A stretch of DNA of 64,000 bases, taken from Kordia sp045105435. Lineage in GTDB: Bacteria > Bacteroidota > Bacteroidia > Flavobacteriales > Flavobacteriaceae. Position numbers and translations under genes: made by a program. The notes under the pieces are model-generated. The model ran no database searches. It worked only from the letters and a program-made list of their open reading frames with translations, and was not told the origin of the DNA. Location of the stretch: assembly GCF_045105435.1 (NCBI RefSeq), contig NZ_JBGCDL010000047.1:1-64000 (forward strand), read 5' to 3'. Below are positions 26,933 through 35,473 of this stretch, one piece after another (position 1 is the stretch's first letter; each line of letters starts with the position of its first letter).

Positions 26933-28043
26933 TGTTTATTTTTTTAAAGAGTTGTATCAACTGATCTTCATAAAATGGCATAATATTCGAATATTGCCTT
27001 GCGTTTTCTTTTAATTCTGATAGTTTAGATGGATTTGCAAATAGATTTTTTATTTCTTTTACTAATGCATCAATATCATTGTATGGCACTATAACTCCGA
27101 GGTTATTTTCTTTGATAAATTTTGCAGATTTCACCTCTTCATTTACAATAATTCCTATTCCCGTTTTTATAGCATCTCCCCATTTGTTTGATTCCGCATA
27201 TTGGTTTATTTCCAATTTTGGATCGTAATAAGTTAATACTAAGTCAGATAGGAAGTAATTTGCTAATGTTTCCGCATTCGACAATTTTCCTCTGTATAGT
27301 ACGTTTTTGTGTTTTGCTAATTCATCAGCGGCATCACAATCTAACTTTCCAATGAGGAGTATTTTTATATCGTCGTTGTCTAAACTATTTACCAATTGTA
27401 GTGCCTCATTCATTCCTCTACCAGCACCTAACCATCCGTTTATATTGATGACAAAGTTAGCAGGTTTTTCTAAATTCTTACTGATTTCTTTGGCTTTTTC
27501 TATTTGGCTTTCACTCGGCGTATTTTTTAGTACGTAGAATTTTTTAGATTCAAAATTATACCGTTCAGATCCTGGTACTACATGAAAGTGAACATTTCGT
27601 GATGTTCGCTTTTCAAGAAAGCGTATTATTTTTTCTATAAGTGAAGGAAATTTGAAGATCATTGAGAAGCGATCTGCATCATCAAACACTACTTTGAAGC
27701 CTTTTATTTTGGACGCTAGCATTGCTGGAAAAGCACTTTCAAAACCTAATGCCCAAACGATATCATTCTTCCCAAATTTAAAACAGTAGAAGAATGTTTT
27801 TATCAGCCATAAAAAATAAAGTCCTTTTACTTTTCTGGTTCCGTAACCACCACCTTTTAGGATGATTTTCTTTTCTATTTTAAAGTCGAATCTTTTTTCT
27901 TCGCTTTCTCCTGGTATTCTTTCCCAACCAACATGTTTGATATTTTTATATCCTAACGTGTCGTGCAAAAAAAGTGTTAGTTTGTATAGTCTAGTTCTTT
28001 CAGATAGTGACGAAAGTGGTGCAACTATTTTAATGTTTTTCAT
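26910..28043 (-). CDS. GT-B glycosyltransferase (family 4/1-like)
   Basis: 377 residues. N-terminal acceptor domain includes VVFDDADRFS and HFHVVPGSERY; the donor domain begins FVININGWLGAGRGMNEAL (~190-208) and contains ILLIGKLDCD, VLYRGKLS and a nucleotide-binding region around ESNKWGDAIKTGIGIIVNEE. Adds a sugar from a nucleotide donor to the lipid-linked repeat unit. Overlaps the acyltransferase by 23 bases and the flippase gene by 14, a tight cluster. The specific sugar cannot be read from sequence. Confidence 0.85.
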   Translation of the reverse strand: MKNIKIVAPLSSLSERTRLYKLTLFLHDTLGYKNIKHVGWERIPGESEEKRFDFKIEKKIILKGGGYGTRKVKGLYFLWLIKTFFYCFKFGKNDIVWALGFESAFPAMLASKIKGFKVVFDDADRFSMIFKFPSLIEKIIRFLEKRTSRNVHFHVVPGSERYNFESKKFYVLKNTPSESQIEKAKEISKNLEKPANFVININGWLGAGRGMNEALQLVNSLDNDDIKILLIGKLDCDAADELAKHKNVLYRGKLSNAETLANYFLSDLVLTYYDPKLEINQYAESNKWGDAIKTGIGIIVNEEVKSAKFIKENNLGVIVPYNDIDALVKEIKNLFANPSKLSELKENARQYSNIMPFYEDQLIQLFKKINNEEEEAR

Positions 28044-29226
28044 CTTTAAAAACGTTTACTGCGTAGCTATGCGATATGATTAGTCTTGCCAGCCAATGCA
28101 ATGTTGTGAAGATAGCAATTACTATGATTAGTGTATCTACTTCTATTTTACTTATTAATCCTATGAGTATGAGTGTAATGTATGTTATGAGCACAGCCCA
28201 GTTTAACCCTGCTGTTTTGTATAAGAACGAGTTGCTTCCGAAGACACCTAAGTATAGTGAAGATGCTGTATATACGGTTCGAATCATACAACAAGACAAT
28301 ACAATTATTGCCAGTACGATGTTTACCTCATCAAACGATGTTCCTTTGAATTTGTATAGTAAAAATACGCCCGCTACAAAAGATATGATCGCCATGACAA
28401 TGGCATATAATACTAGTTTTAGTTGAAGCGATCTGTAATCGGCAGTAGTGACTGTTTTTTTAGCTCTTAGTTTGGGACCAATGATAAAACCTATGAATCC
28501 GTTGGCACTTAGTATGATTGGACTGAAGTAGGCGAAATACATAAACAACTCGGACGAAATGTATTCGTTTCCGTACAGGTTGATGATGAATTGCTCTCCA
28601 TAAACGGCACTCGTTAAAGTCATGTTGTGCAAAAAGAATGCAATTCCTGTTTTTCTGTGATCGTCGTATTTTAGTACTGCATCACCAGAAGGTGCTTTTT
28701 TATAGTTCTGATAGTAAAGAAATATGAGAATGATGAATATGAGTCCTAAACTCATTGCCAATAGGTTGAGCATACTTTTTTCGACTACGATAAAAAATGC
28801 CGCTGTGATGACTATTTTCCAACCGTTTGTTGCCAGTTGTGCAATGGTAAATTTTTGATTTGCTCTAAAAATTCCCGAAAGGAAAATCACCATCGAAAAT
28901 AGATTCAAGGTGATAAAAAATAGTACTACGTTTTTTAGTGGATAGAAAAACCAAACTAACGAGGTTCCAATGATGCTTATTAAGAGTGATTGGAAGAAGA
29001 ATTTCTTTTTGATGAAGTAATGTAGTTGCGGAACGCGTACCATTACTTGATCGAATCCTAAAATACAAAATCCACCAAGGATAAATATACTTGATTTATA
29101 AAATGCCCATTGACTTATAAAGTCTGAATCATAGTTTGTAGAGATGTAGATATCCAAGAAAAAAAAACTTGCCAATCCTAATCCATACAATCCCAATGAA
29201 GGCAAAATAGCTATTATTCTATTCAT
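28030..29226 (-). CDS. Wzx-like polysaccharide flippase
   Basis: 398 residues, about 12 membrane helices, no soluble domain. Short, basic loops (KLRAKKTV, FRANQKFTIAQL) and the overall layout fit MATE/MOP-superfamily lipid-linked oligosaccharide translocases, which pass the finished repeat unit to the periplasmic side. It is the only flippase candidate seen in the window despite three priming enzymes. Overlaps its neighbours on both sides by 8-14 bases. Confidence 0.82.
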   Translation of the reverse strand: MNRIIAILPSLGLYGLGLASFFFLDIYISTNYDSDFISQWAFYKSSIFILGGFCILGFDQVMVRVPQLHYFIKKKFFFQSLLISIIGTSLVWFFYPLKNVVLFFITLNLFSMVIFLSGIFRANQKFTIAQLATNGWKIVITAAFFIVVEKSMLNLLAMSLGLIFIILIFLYYQNYKKAPSGDAVLKYDDHRKTGIAFFLHNMTLTSAVYGEQFIINLYGNEYISSELFMYFAYFSPIILSANGFIGFIIGPKLRAKKTVTTADYRSLQLKLVLYAIVMAIISFVAGVFLLYKFKGTSFDEVNIVLAIIVLSCCMIRTVYTASSLYLGVFGSNSFLYKTAGLNWAVLITYITLILIGLISKIEVDTLIIVIAIFTTLHWLARLIISHSYAVNVFKDEKH

Positions 29227-29764
29227 TTAATTCGCTTACCTTTCTATCTGCTATTTTTTTTGCTGGATTTCCAACATATATTCCGTACGGCTCTGTACTT
29301 TTGGTTACGACTGCTCCCGAACCAATGATACTTCCTTCTCCAATTGTTTTTACAGAAGGCATGATGAGTGCATTTGCACCAATCCATGCATAGTCTTCGA
29401 TGACAATACTAGAATATGTGATTCCGTTTTTTTGCCAGTTTTTAAATTTGCCATTGATATCATGGTTGTGTGTAAAAATTTTTGCGCCGGCAGATACTGC
29501 TACTGCATGTCCAATTTTTACACCGCCAGAATAGTCAATGTATACTCCTTTTCCGAGGTTTATTTTACCGGTTCCTTCAAAAGAAGCATTTTCATTTCTG
29601 TGTGCTGATGAAATGTCCACGCCACTATCTACATATAGTTTTGGAGCTCCGTAATATTTTCTATAATAAAACCATCGAATATCCCGTAATACTGGAACTT
29701 GGAATATGTCCATGTTTTTCATTACTAGGATTCCTATTTTTAGGAGAATGTTATTTTTTAACAT
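29219..29764 (-). CDS. Hexapeptide-repeat acyltransferase (maltose/galactoside acetyltransferase-like)
   Basis: 181 residues. Beta-helix repeats (INLGKGVYIDYSGGVKIG, IVIEDYAWIGANALIMPSV, IGEGSIIGSGAVVTKS) and the CAT-type catalytic His in FTHNHDINGK (~96-105), ending in the standard YVGNPAKKIADR. Likely O-acetylates a sugar in the repeat unit, a second acetylation beside that of 26396. The N-terminal 35 residues are hydrophobic/basic and may touch the membrane. Confidence 0.9.
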   Translation of the reverse strand: MLKNNILLKIGILVMKNMDIFQVPVLRDIRWFYYRKYYGAPKLYVDSGVDISSAHRNENASFEGTGKINLGKGVYIDYSGGVKIGHAVAVSAGAKIFTHNHDINGKFKNWQKNGITYSSIVIEDYAWIGANALIMPSVKTIGEGSIIGSGAVVTKSTEPYGIYVGNPAKKIADRKVSELNE

Positions 29765-29782
29765 TTTAGATTTTTGACAAAA

Positions 29783-31033
29783 TTAACAATTTTCTGTATC
29801 CAAGCTCGAATTCACTTGAAAAAAACAGTAAAAAAATGTAAAAAAGGAAATTCCTATGTATCTATTAATCACAGTTTCAGAAAAAGAAAACAGAATTATT
29901 AGTAATATGAAAGTCAGTTTTAGGAATTTAACGTTCAATTTATTTTTTATTGCTTGCACAATGAAACGGATGAATGCTATGATATAGATGATAACTCCTA
30001 GTATTCCTATTTCGCCCCAAAACTGCATGTATTGGTTGTGCGCATTGAATCCTACTTGGGTAAGCAAGTAACGACTCCAACCTACGTTTTTGTGTAATAC
30101 GTCGTTAAAAGCCACGTCAAAGCCTTCTTTTCCGTAACCAAACCATGGCGCTTCTTTGATGAGTTCTATGGATGATGTCCACATTCTCCAACGGTTTCCA
30201 AGGAAATCTCCAGGGATTTTATCCGGTTCCGTAAGGTAAAGCCAAAATTCAGCAATATATTCACGAAGTCTTGGTGAAAATAGCAATACAACTCCAATTA
30301 GTACAGGGATTAATAGAAGTAAGTATGTTTTACGAAGACTCACTACAAATACTACAAAAAGGACACCTAAGCCTAAAAGACCGATTAAACTGTTTGATAA
30401 GAAGATGTGAATTAAGAAGAATAGTATGGCTGCTATTTTGTGCTTCATTTTCCAATCTAGTAAATACCAAACTACGGCAATGGCAAAGTTTAGGTAGATG
30501 GAATAATAGGATCTATCTAAGAAATTTGGAAAGTGTAGCGAGTAAAAGTGATTGAGCCAATTATGATTTTTGAAGAATACTTTTTGTTTTACCTCAGCAA
30601 ATTCAAAGGTTGTCCAATTAAAATCGTTTACAAAAGGTTCTAGTAAGTTTAGCAAACAGGCAAAAATGACGCCGTATATGAACCACAAACAGACTTGATA
30701 GAGCGCTTTTTTATCAACATATACAATGGCAAAAGCAATGGGCAGTATGAGTAGTGAGAGCTTTTTTTCAATGGTTTTGAATAGAAAGTCTTCTTCAACA
30801 AAGAGATTTATAATTAAAAACACAAAGAATAGCACAAAGATGACGCTTACTTTTTTGAATTGCGCCAGCGAAAATTTCTTGATATTCACCAAGCTTCCTG
30901 CAAAAAACAGAATGAGTAAGATTGTCGATATTTTTTCACTCACATTGATACAAAATACAAAAGCACAGGCAATGTAAATTATGTACTGGTTTATTGATTT
31001 TTCTTTTAATGAGTTTGTAATTGCTATGTTCAT
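29783..31033 (-). CDS. O-antigen ligase/polymerase family membrane protein (Wzy_C type)
   Basis: 416 residues with about 11-12 membrane helices. The long periplasmic loop carries the ligase signature AHNQYMQFWGEIGILG (~337-352) and PWFGYGKEGFDVAF. This family includes WaaL-type ligases that attach the polymer to an acceptor and some polymerases; with a dedicated Wzy at 25037, a ligase role is attractive but unproven. The upstream gene at 31108 is another, more divergent, member of the same general type. Confidence 0.83.
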   Translation of the reverse strand: MNIAITNSLKEKSINQYIIYIACAFVFCINVSEKISTILLILFFAGSLVNIKKFSLAQFKKVSVIFVLFFVFLIINLFVEEDFLFKTIEKKLSLLILPIAFAIVYVDKKALYQVCLWFIYGVIFACLLNLLEPFVNDFNWTTFEFAEVKQKVFFKNHNWLNHFYSLHFPNFLDRSYYSIYLNFAIAVVWYLLDWKMKHKIAAILFFLIHIFLSNSLIGLLGLGVLFVVFVVSLRKTYLLLLIPVLIGVVLLFSPRLREYIAEFWLYLTEPDKIPGDFLGNRWRMWTSSIELIKEAPWFGYGKEGFDVAFNDVLHKNVGWSRYLLTQVGFNAHNQYMQFWGEIGILGVIIYIIAFIRFIVQAIKNKLNVKFLKLTFILLIILFSFSETVINRYIGISFFTFFYCFFQVNSSLDTENC

Positions 31034-31107
31034 AAATTACTATTTTTCAGACTCGTTTTTATGCTGTCATCATGCGTAAAAATACACAATGAGTTAAGTC
31101 TTGTTTA

Positions 31108-32295
31108 TTATTGAAGCACTTCTTTAGTTGTATTGATTCCTTTGAGATATGAAAAAACGACTGCAAAACAGAAGGCGTTGGTGATAGAGAAGAATAAATT
31201 TCCTCCTAAGCTACTAATTAATAATATTGTTATAAAAAACACGGTATATAACCAGTCTTGTTTTTTGTGGAAGAATACTTTTTTTAGCATCAAAATATGT
31301 ACAAACAGTCCTATGATTCCTAGAAACATGAAAATGTCTACAAATTCAAATTCTACTCTGTGTGCTTTTAAATCCATTCCGCCAATAAGATAGTTTCCCA
31401 CATTCCAATTTTGTTTCATGTAGACGATGGCGTCTTCTAGGAGTAAATCTCTTTTGGAGGTAATAAATGTAATAAGTCCATGTTTTTCGTAGATATACGG
31501 TCCAAAACTGAACGAATTGATAGCAAGCGAAATGATTTTATCTTTTAAAACAACAAATGAGATGATTAATGCTGCGACAAACGAAATTCGATATACATTC
31601 TTTTTTAAAAGGATGAGAATGTGAATAAATGCTATGATGGCAAGAAATAACAATCCAGATTTTGTGCCAAGAAAAAAGACACCAATACACATGAATAATA
31701 AGTTTACAAGACTGCCTTTTTTGTATACGTATTTCAAGTATGCTATAATTGCTAGTAGCATGTAAAAATAACTACTTATTCCTGGCTCGGAAATGATTCC
31801 GTTAAACCCAAAGCGAATGGTATACGGATAGGATTTAAAGATATCTATTTTGAATAAAAAACCAATCACAATAAAGATGAGATTGATTTGCGCAATGAGA
31901 AAAAGTGCGTTGATCGTTTTTTCTAGGTGTTCTTTTTTAAAGTCTTTCAGCGCTAATAACAATAAAAAGAAGAAAATGAGTTTTAAAAAATAATAGCTTC
32001 TGCTAGTAAGTACTGCAAAAGCTTCTTGGTTGTATACTTTGATGATGAAATCGATGACAAAAATACCGACAAGAATGTATATGTATGTTGCCAATTTGGT
32101 ATTCCGCAGATGCAATACAAAGTAGATTCCTAATAATACAACTGCTGCAATTTTTAAAACGGTACTTGGATAAAACGAAGCATCCATAGCGAATACTTCT
32201 TTGCATAATTTTGAAACAAAGTTCAAAAAGAAAAGCAATACCGCGAAAATTAAAATACTATTCGAGGATATAATTTTCGCGGTATTGCTTTTCAT
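31108..32295 (-). CDS. Divergent polymerase/ligase-like membrane protein
   Basis: 395 residues, about 11 membrane helices. Topology and the GISSYFYML ... FLGTKSGLLFLAI pattern (~173-215) resemble EpsG/Wzy-type polymerases, but the HNxY ligase motif is not present. It is the first gene of the long minus-strand polysaccharide run; upstream lies a 61-base gap to the lipoprotein gene with no clear promoter box, so transcription may read through from the lipoprotein promoter. Function uncertain: second polymerase, ligase or inactive relative. Confidence 0.7.
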   Translation of the reverse strand: MKSNTAKIISSNSILIFAVLLFFLNFVSKLCKEVFAMDASFYPSTVLKIAAVVLLGIYFVLHLRNTKLATYIYILVGIFVIDFIIKVYNQEAFAVLTSRSYYFLKLIFFFLLLLALKDFKKEHLEKTINALFLIAQINLIFIVIGFLFKIDIFKSYPYTIRFGFNGIISEPGISSYFYMLLAIIAYLKYVYKKGSLVNLLFMCIGVFFLGTKSGLLFLAIIAFIHILILLKKNVYRISFVAALIISFVVLKDKIISLAINSFSFGPYIYEKHGLITFITSKRDLLLEDAIVYMKQNWNVGNYLIGGMDLKAHRVEFEFVDIFMFLGIIGLFVHILMLKKVFFHKKQDWLYTVFFITILLISSLGGNLFFSITNAFCFAVVFSYLKGINTTKEVLQ

Positions 32296-32356
32296 TCGTT
32301 GATTTTTATATAATCTGTAGCATCAATACATACATTGTAACGATGCGGTAACTATA

Positions 32357-32917
32357 TTAAAGAGAAAACTCTTTGATGATTAACTTAGGTCTTCCTGGGT
32401 TTAAAATACCACCACCTGGCTTGTATAAGTATGCTTTTCCGCTTTTCATTTTCTTTCCAAGAATTTTGAAGTCTGGCAATACTAAAGCTACTGATTTTCC
32501 ATCTTGTACTAATTCGCATTTTACACTTTTAGTTGTCAAACCTCTTTTTCTATCGCTCTCTTTCTCAATAGTACTTGGGTCTTCTGGATATAGCATTAAT
32601 GCCAAATAATAGTTTTCTAGTTTTTCGTAGTTTGTTTCATCACTAAAGTAAAAAACAAAGTTGTACGTGTCTTTTTCTTTTCCTGGTACAACAGCAACTT
32701 CTTCTACACTAATTTCTTCGTCAAAAACATGTAACTCATCATGGATAAATCTTAATTCCTGATCAAACTTTTGAATTGCAGGATACGCAGGAACTACCTC
32801 TTTTTCTTTTTCTTTTGCAACTGGTGTTTCTTTCGCAGGATCTGTTTTCCCTGTTTTCTTTTCATCTTTACACGCAACGAAAGCCATTAAAGCAAAAAGT
32901 AAGATTATTTTCTTCAT
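32357..32917 (-). CDS. Lipoprotein of unknown function
   Basis: 186 residues when started at MKKIILLFALMAFVACKDEKK, which is a signal peptide ending in a lipobox Cys (FVAC, residue 16). The frame is open to 32962, but that extension runs into the promoter box at 32952-32959 and is not used. The mature N-terminus is a Lys/Glu/Pro linker (~18-45), followed by a compact alpha/beta domain; no known family. The acidic linker after the Cys is typical of Bacteroidota outer-membrane lipoproteins. It may be the first gene of the polysaccharide transcript, or independent. Confidence 0.75.
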   Translation of the reverse strand: MKKIILLFALMAFVACKDEKKTGKTDPAKETPVAKEKEKEVVPAYPAIQKFDQELRFIHDELHVFDEEISVEEVAVVPGKEKDTYNFVFYFSDETNYEKLENYYLALMLYPEDPSTIEKESDRKRGLTTKSVKCELVQDGKSVALVLPDFKILGKKMKSGKAYLYKPGGGILNPGRPKLIIKEFSL

Positions 32918-32951
32918 ATTATTTATTTTCGATTTTTTGAATTTGAATCTC

Positions 32952-32959
32952 CAAATATA
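32952..32959 (-). promoter_or_regulatory. -7 promoter box of the lipoprotein gene
   Basis: TATATTTG on the minus strand, 35 bases before the ATG at 32917. No good -33 TTG at the right distance. Given the lack of clear boxes further downstream, it may also drive the polysaccharide run. Confidence 0.5.
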
Positions 32960-33154
32960 CAATGATTATTTGTTTATGGAAATTTCTTTTTTTCTTAGTT
33001 AATAGTAATCACGGTTTTACGGATAATTTTAAGTAAAAAAATACTTGTATTCTTCTAAATTTTGGAAATATTACATACATTTTTTACTTATTTTTTTCTC
33101 CCGTAGTTGCAGTTAACACATTGATAATCAGTTATTTTTAATGTTTTTATTCCC

Positions 33155-33162
33155 TAAATTTG
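33155..33162 (+). promoter_or_regulatory. -7 promoter box of the beta-helix gene
   Basis: TAAATTTG fits TAnnTTTG. The expected -33 position (33133-33135) reads TAT rather than TTG, so the promoter is half-consensus. Leader length to the ATG at 33255 would be ~85 bases. Confidence 0.5.
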
Positions 33163-33254
33163 TATTCTAAAATAGTTTTGGTCAAGCTATTCTTACAAGT
33201 AGCCATTCTAGAAACGCTACATTTTTTAATTAATTTTTTAAAACAAAACAAATT

Positions 33255-35291
33255 ATGGTTTTCGATTATGAAATACAGTATGATACTAATAATGTCATTA
33301 CTGGTTATGAATATACTGTTCCAACAGGAAATGGAACTAGTTTAACTAGAACTATTGTTGCAGATGGCATTATAGATGATACTTCAAGTTTAGATGACAT
33401 CCTTGATGAAATAGAAACATTGGGAGGAGGAACGTTAATTTTACCTCCTAATGTAACTATTGGCATCAACAGTCTTATTGACTTAAAGGACAATTTAACT
33501 ATAAGATCTGCTGGAAATACTGTTATTAGAGACTTAGAAACGGCTTCCACTATGTTTAGATGCTTTGGTGTAAAAAATGTTACAGTCGATGGTCTAGTAT
33601 TTGAAGGAACTGAAACTACTATTGTTGATCCTCCGAATGACCCAGTAGATGTTGGAACAAAAGTGGCAATTGCAATAAGAGAAAATTCAGATGGTAGCAT
33701 TTTTAGTGAAAATATAACTATTCAAAACTGTGAATTTAGAGATGTTACTTTTAAAGCTTCTGTAACATCATCTCCAGCCTTTATTACAGCTAAAAACACG
33801 AATGAATTTACCGTTAAAAATTGTGAATTTTCTAATGGATCTCTTGGCATATCTGTAAGTGGTTCAAACAAAAATGTATACCTACGAGACAATGTTTTCA
33901 ATAATACTTTAGATAACAATCCTATTAGAATTTCTGGAAGCAGTGCCAATGGCGAACGTACTGAAAATTTATGGATTACAGGCAACTACATGGAAATCGG
34001 GAGAGCTGCTTCTGAAATTGAAAATTCAGTCATTACAAGACTAGCAGATGGAAGAGCTTTCTTTAATGGCTACGATGTTGGTAGTAAACCAATTGGTAAT
34101 GGCGCTATCAATATCACCTGTAAAGCATCTGAAACTGTACAATTGCATCATGAAAATGTAGTCATTGAAAATAATATTGCAGAAGGACCTGATTATGGTT
34201 TTTTTGATGGAGGTTCAGGAGATTTGTATAGTTTAAAAGATGTGGAACGGTTAACATGTACAGGCAACAGAGTTCGTAATTCAGGAGATTTAGGCTTTGC
34301 TATTGAGCGTTGCCATTTTGCTATCATTTCTAATAATACTGCCGATAGAAACAACTCTTGTGGAATTTCTATTTTTGACTCTACAAATGTTAATGTTATT
34401 GGAAATATTTGTCGTGATAATGAATTGACAAGAGATGGATTGTACGCAACTAACCCTTATGGTGGTATTCGTGTAGAAGGTGATAGTTTTAATGTATTGG
34501 TAGAAGGAAACTTTTTCTTTACAAGTTCAAGTGTGCAAAGGTCCTTAGTCAATGTCAATAGTCTAATTGATGAAAATAGGCCATATAACTCACCTGGAGT
34601 TCCTACTCAGCAATATGGTGTTGTAGTACAACAATCAGGAGAAAGTGGATCTGCTGATAATACTTCTGGTATTGAAGGTGCATATCAAAAAACACCATTC
34701 AATGTAAAAGTAGGACATAACCATACCAGTACACATTTTTGGGGAACTGTTTATAATAAAATGAAAGCCACACAGATTGTAGACACGTACAGTTCACATA
34801 CCTTTCCACTGAAAGCAGATTATCCATTAGGAGCACGATTAAGAAATAATTTGACTTTTGCTTCTACATCGGCAACCAAAGAATGGTATGTAAGTCATAG
34901 AATAGAACTTTTTGTAAAGAAAGATGTTAATCTTATTAATGATCCTAACAATATTATAGAAGTAGCTGTTAGAACTGGTATTCCAGGGAATCAAACATCA
35001 TTTTTAGATGAAAATCTCACTAATAGTAATTATAAATATATTATTAATGATGACTTGACTTCTATACAACAAGACGACATTATCGGTGTTATGCTAGATG
35101 ATTACAGTGTACATTGGACAAAAATTAGTGCTGTAACTGTCGATGGAAATACAGCCACCATTACGCTTCAAGATGATTTGCCTGATAATGTTTCAATACG
35201 ATTAAATGAAAGACCTGATGTTATCGATATTGAACGTGAAAACAAAATCGTAAAAAGAGTAGTGTCTTTACGTTGGGAACCTTTAATTTAA
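33255..35291 (+). CDS. Right-handed parallel beta-helix protein (pectate-lyase-3/tail-spike fold)
   Basis: 678 residues. N-terminal pectate-lyase-3-like entry: ADGIIDDTSSLDDILDEIETLGGGTLILPPNV (given here only to locate it: residues ~37-68). Then about 12-14 beta-helix turns up to ~460, with repeated patterns such as NITIQNCEF, FTVKNCEF and NVVIENNIA. The C-terminal ~200 residues are a separate beta-rich domain. No signal peptide, lipobox or type IX sorting domain is visible. This is the only plus-strand gene inside the polysaccharide region and is monocistronic with its own terminator. Possible roles: glycan lyase, depolymerase or epimerase; active-site residues cannot be assigned. Confidence 0.85.
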   Translation: MVFDYEIQYDTNNVITGYEYTVPTGNGTSLTRTIVADGIIDDTSSLDDILDEIETLGGGTLILPPNVTIGINSLIDLKDNLTIRSAGNTVIRDLETASTMFRCFGVKNVTVDGLVFEGTETTIVDPPNDPVDVGTKVAIAIRENSDGSIFSENITIQNCEFRDVTFKASVTSSPAFITAKNTNEFTVKNCEFSNGSLGISVSGSNKNVYLRDNVFNNTLDNNPIRISGSSANGERTENLWITGNYMEIGRAASEIENSVITRLADGRAFFNGYDVGSKPIGNGAINITCKASETVQLHHENVVIENNIAEGPDYGFFDGGSGDLYSLKDVERLTCTGNRVRNSGDLGFAIERCHFAIISNNTADRNNSCGISIFDSTNVNVIGNICRDNELTRDGLYATNPYGGIRVEGDSFNVLVEGNFFFTSSSVQRSLVNVNSLIDENRPYNSPGVPTQQYGVVVQQSGESGSADNTSGIEGAYQKTPFNVKVGHNHTSTHFWGTVYNKMKATQIVDTYSSHTFPLKADYPLGARLRNNLTFASTSATKEWYVSHRIELFVKKDVNLINDPNNIIEVAVRTGIPGNQTSFLDENLTNSNYKYIINDDLTSIQQDDIIGVMLDDYSVHWTKISAVTVDGNTATITLQDDLPDNVSIRLNERPDVIDIERENKIVKRVVSLRWEPLI

Positions 35292-35315
35292 TTTTTAAAG
35301 TATCATAAAAACAAA

Positions 35316-35454
35316 AGAGGCTGTCTAAAAAGTCATAATTTCGTCAAACCGAACTTGATTCGGTTTCGCATAAGAGTTGAAAATCAGCTTTATGAGATTC
35401 TGGATCAAGTCCAGAATGACGACTTTTGAAACTTTTCAGACAACCTCTTTTTTA
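35316..35454. terminator. Bidirectional terminator with three nested hairpins
   Basis: An outer stem of 18 bp (35316-35333 with 35431-35448, two mismatched positions) is flanked by T-rich tracts on both strands. Inside are two perfect hairpins, AACCGAA/TTCGGTT (~35356-35375) and ATTCTGGA/TCCAGAAT (~35396-35417). It lies between the convergent beta-helix and wecC genes and can end both transcripts. Similar elements are dispersed in flavobacterial genomes. Confidence 0.8.
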
Positions 35455-35473
35455 TATCTATTATAGTATAATC

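Larger units (their letters stand above)
32918..33254. other. Divergent intergenic region, 337 bases
   Basis: Separates the minus-strand lipoprotein from the plus-strand beta-helix gene. Holds two outward-facing -7 boxes and AT-rich DNA; no RNA gene or repeat recognised. Confidence 0.6.

Noticed and set aside
33160..33345. 61-residue plus-strand open frame before the beta-helix gene
   Set aside because: Overlaps the promoter box and the start of the beta-helix gene in another frame.
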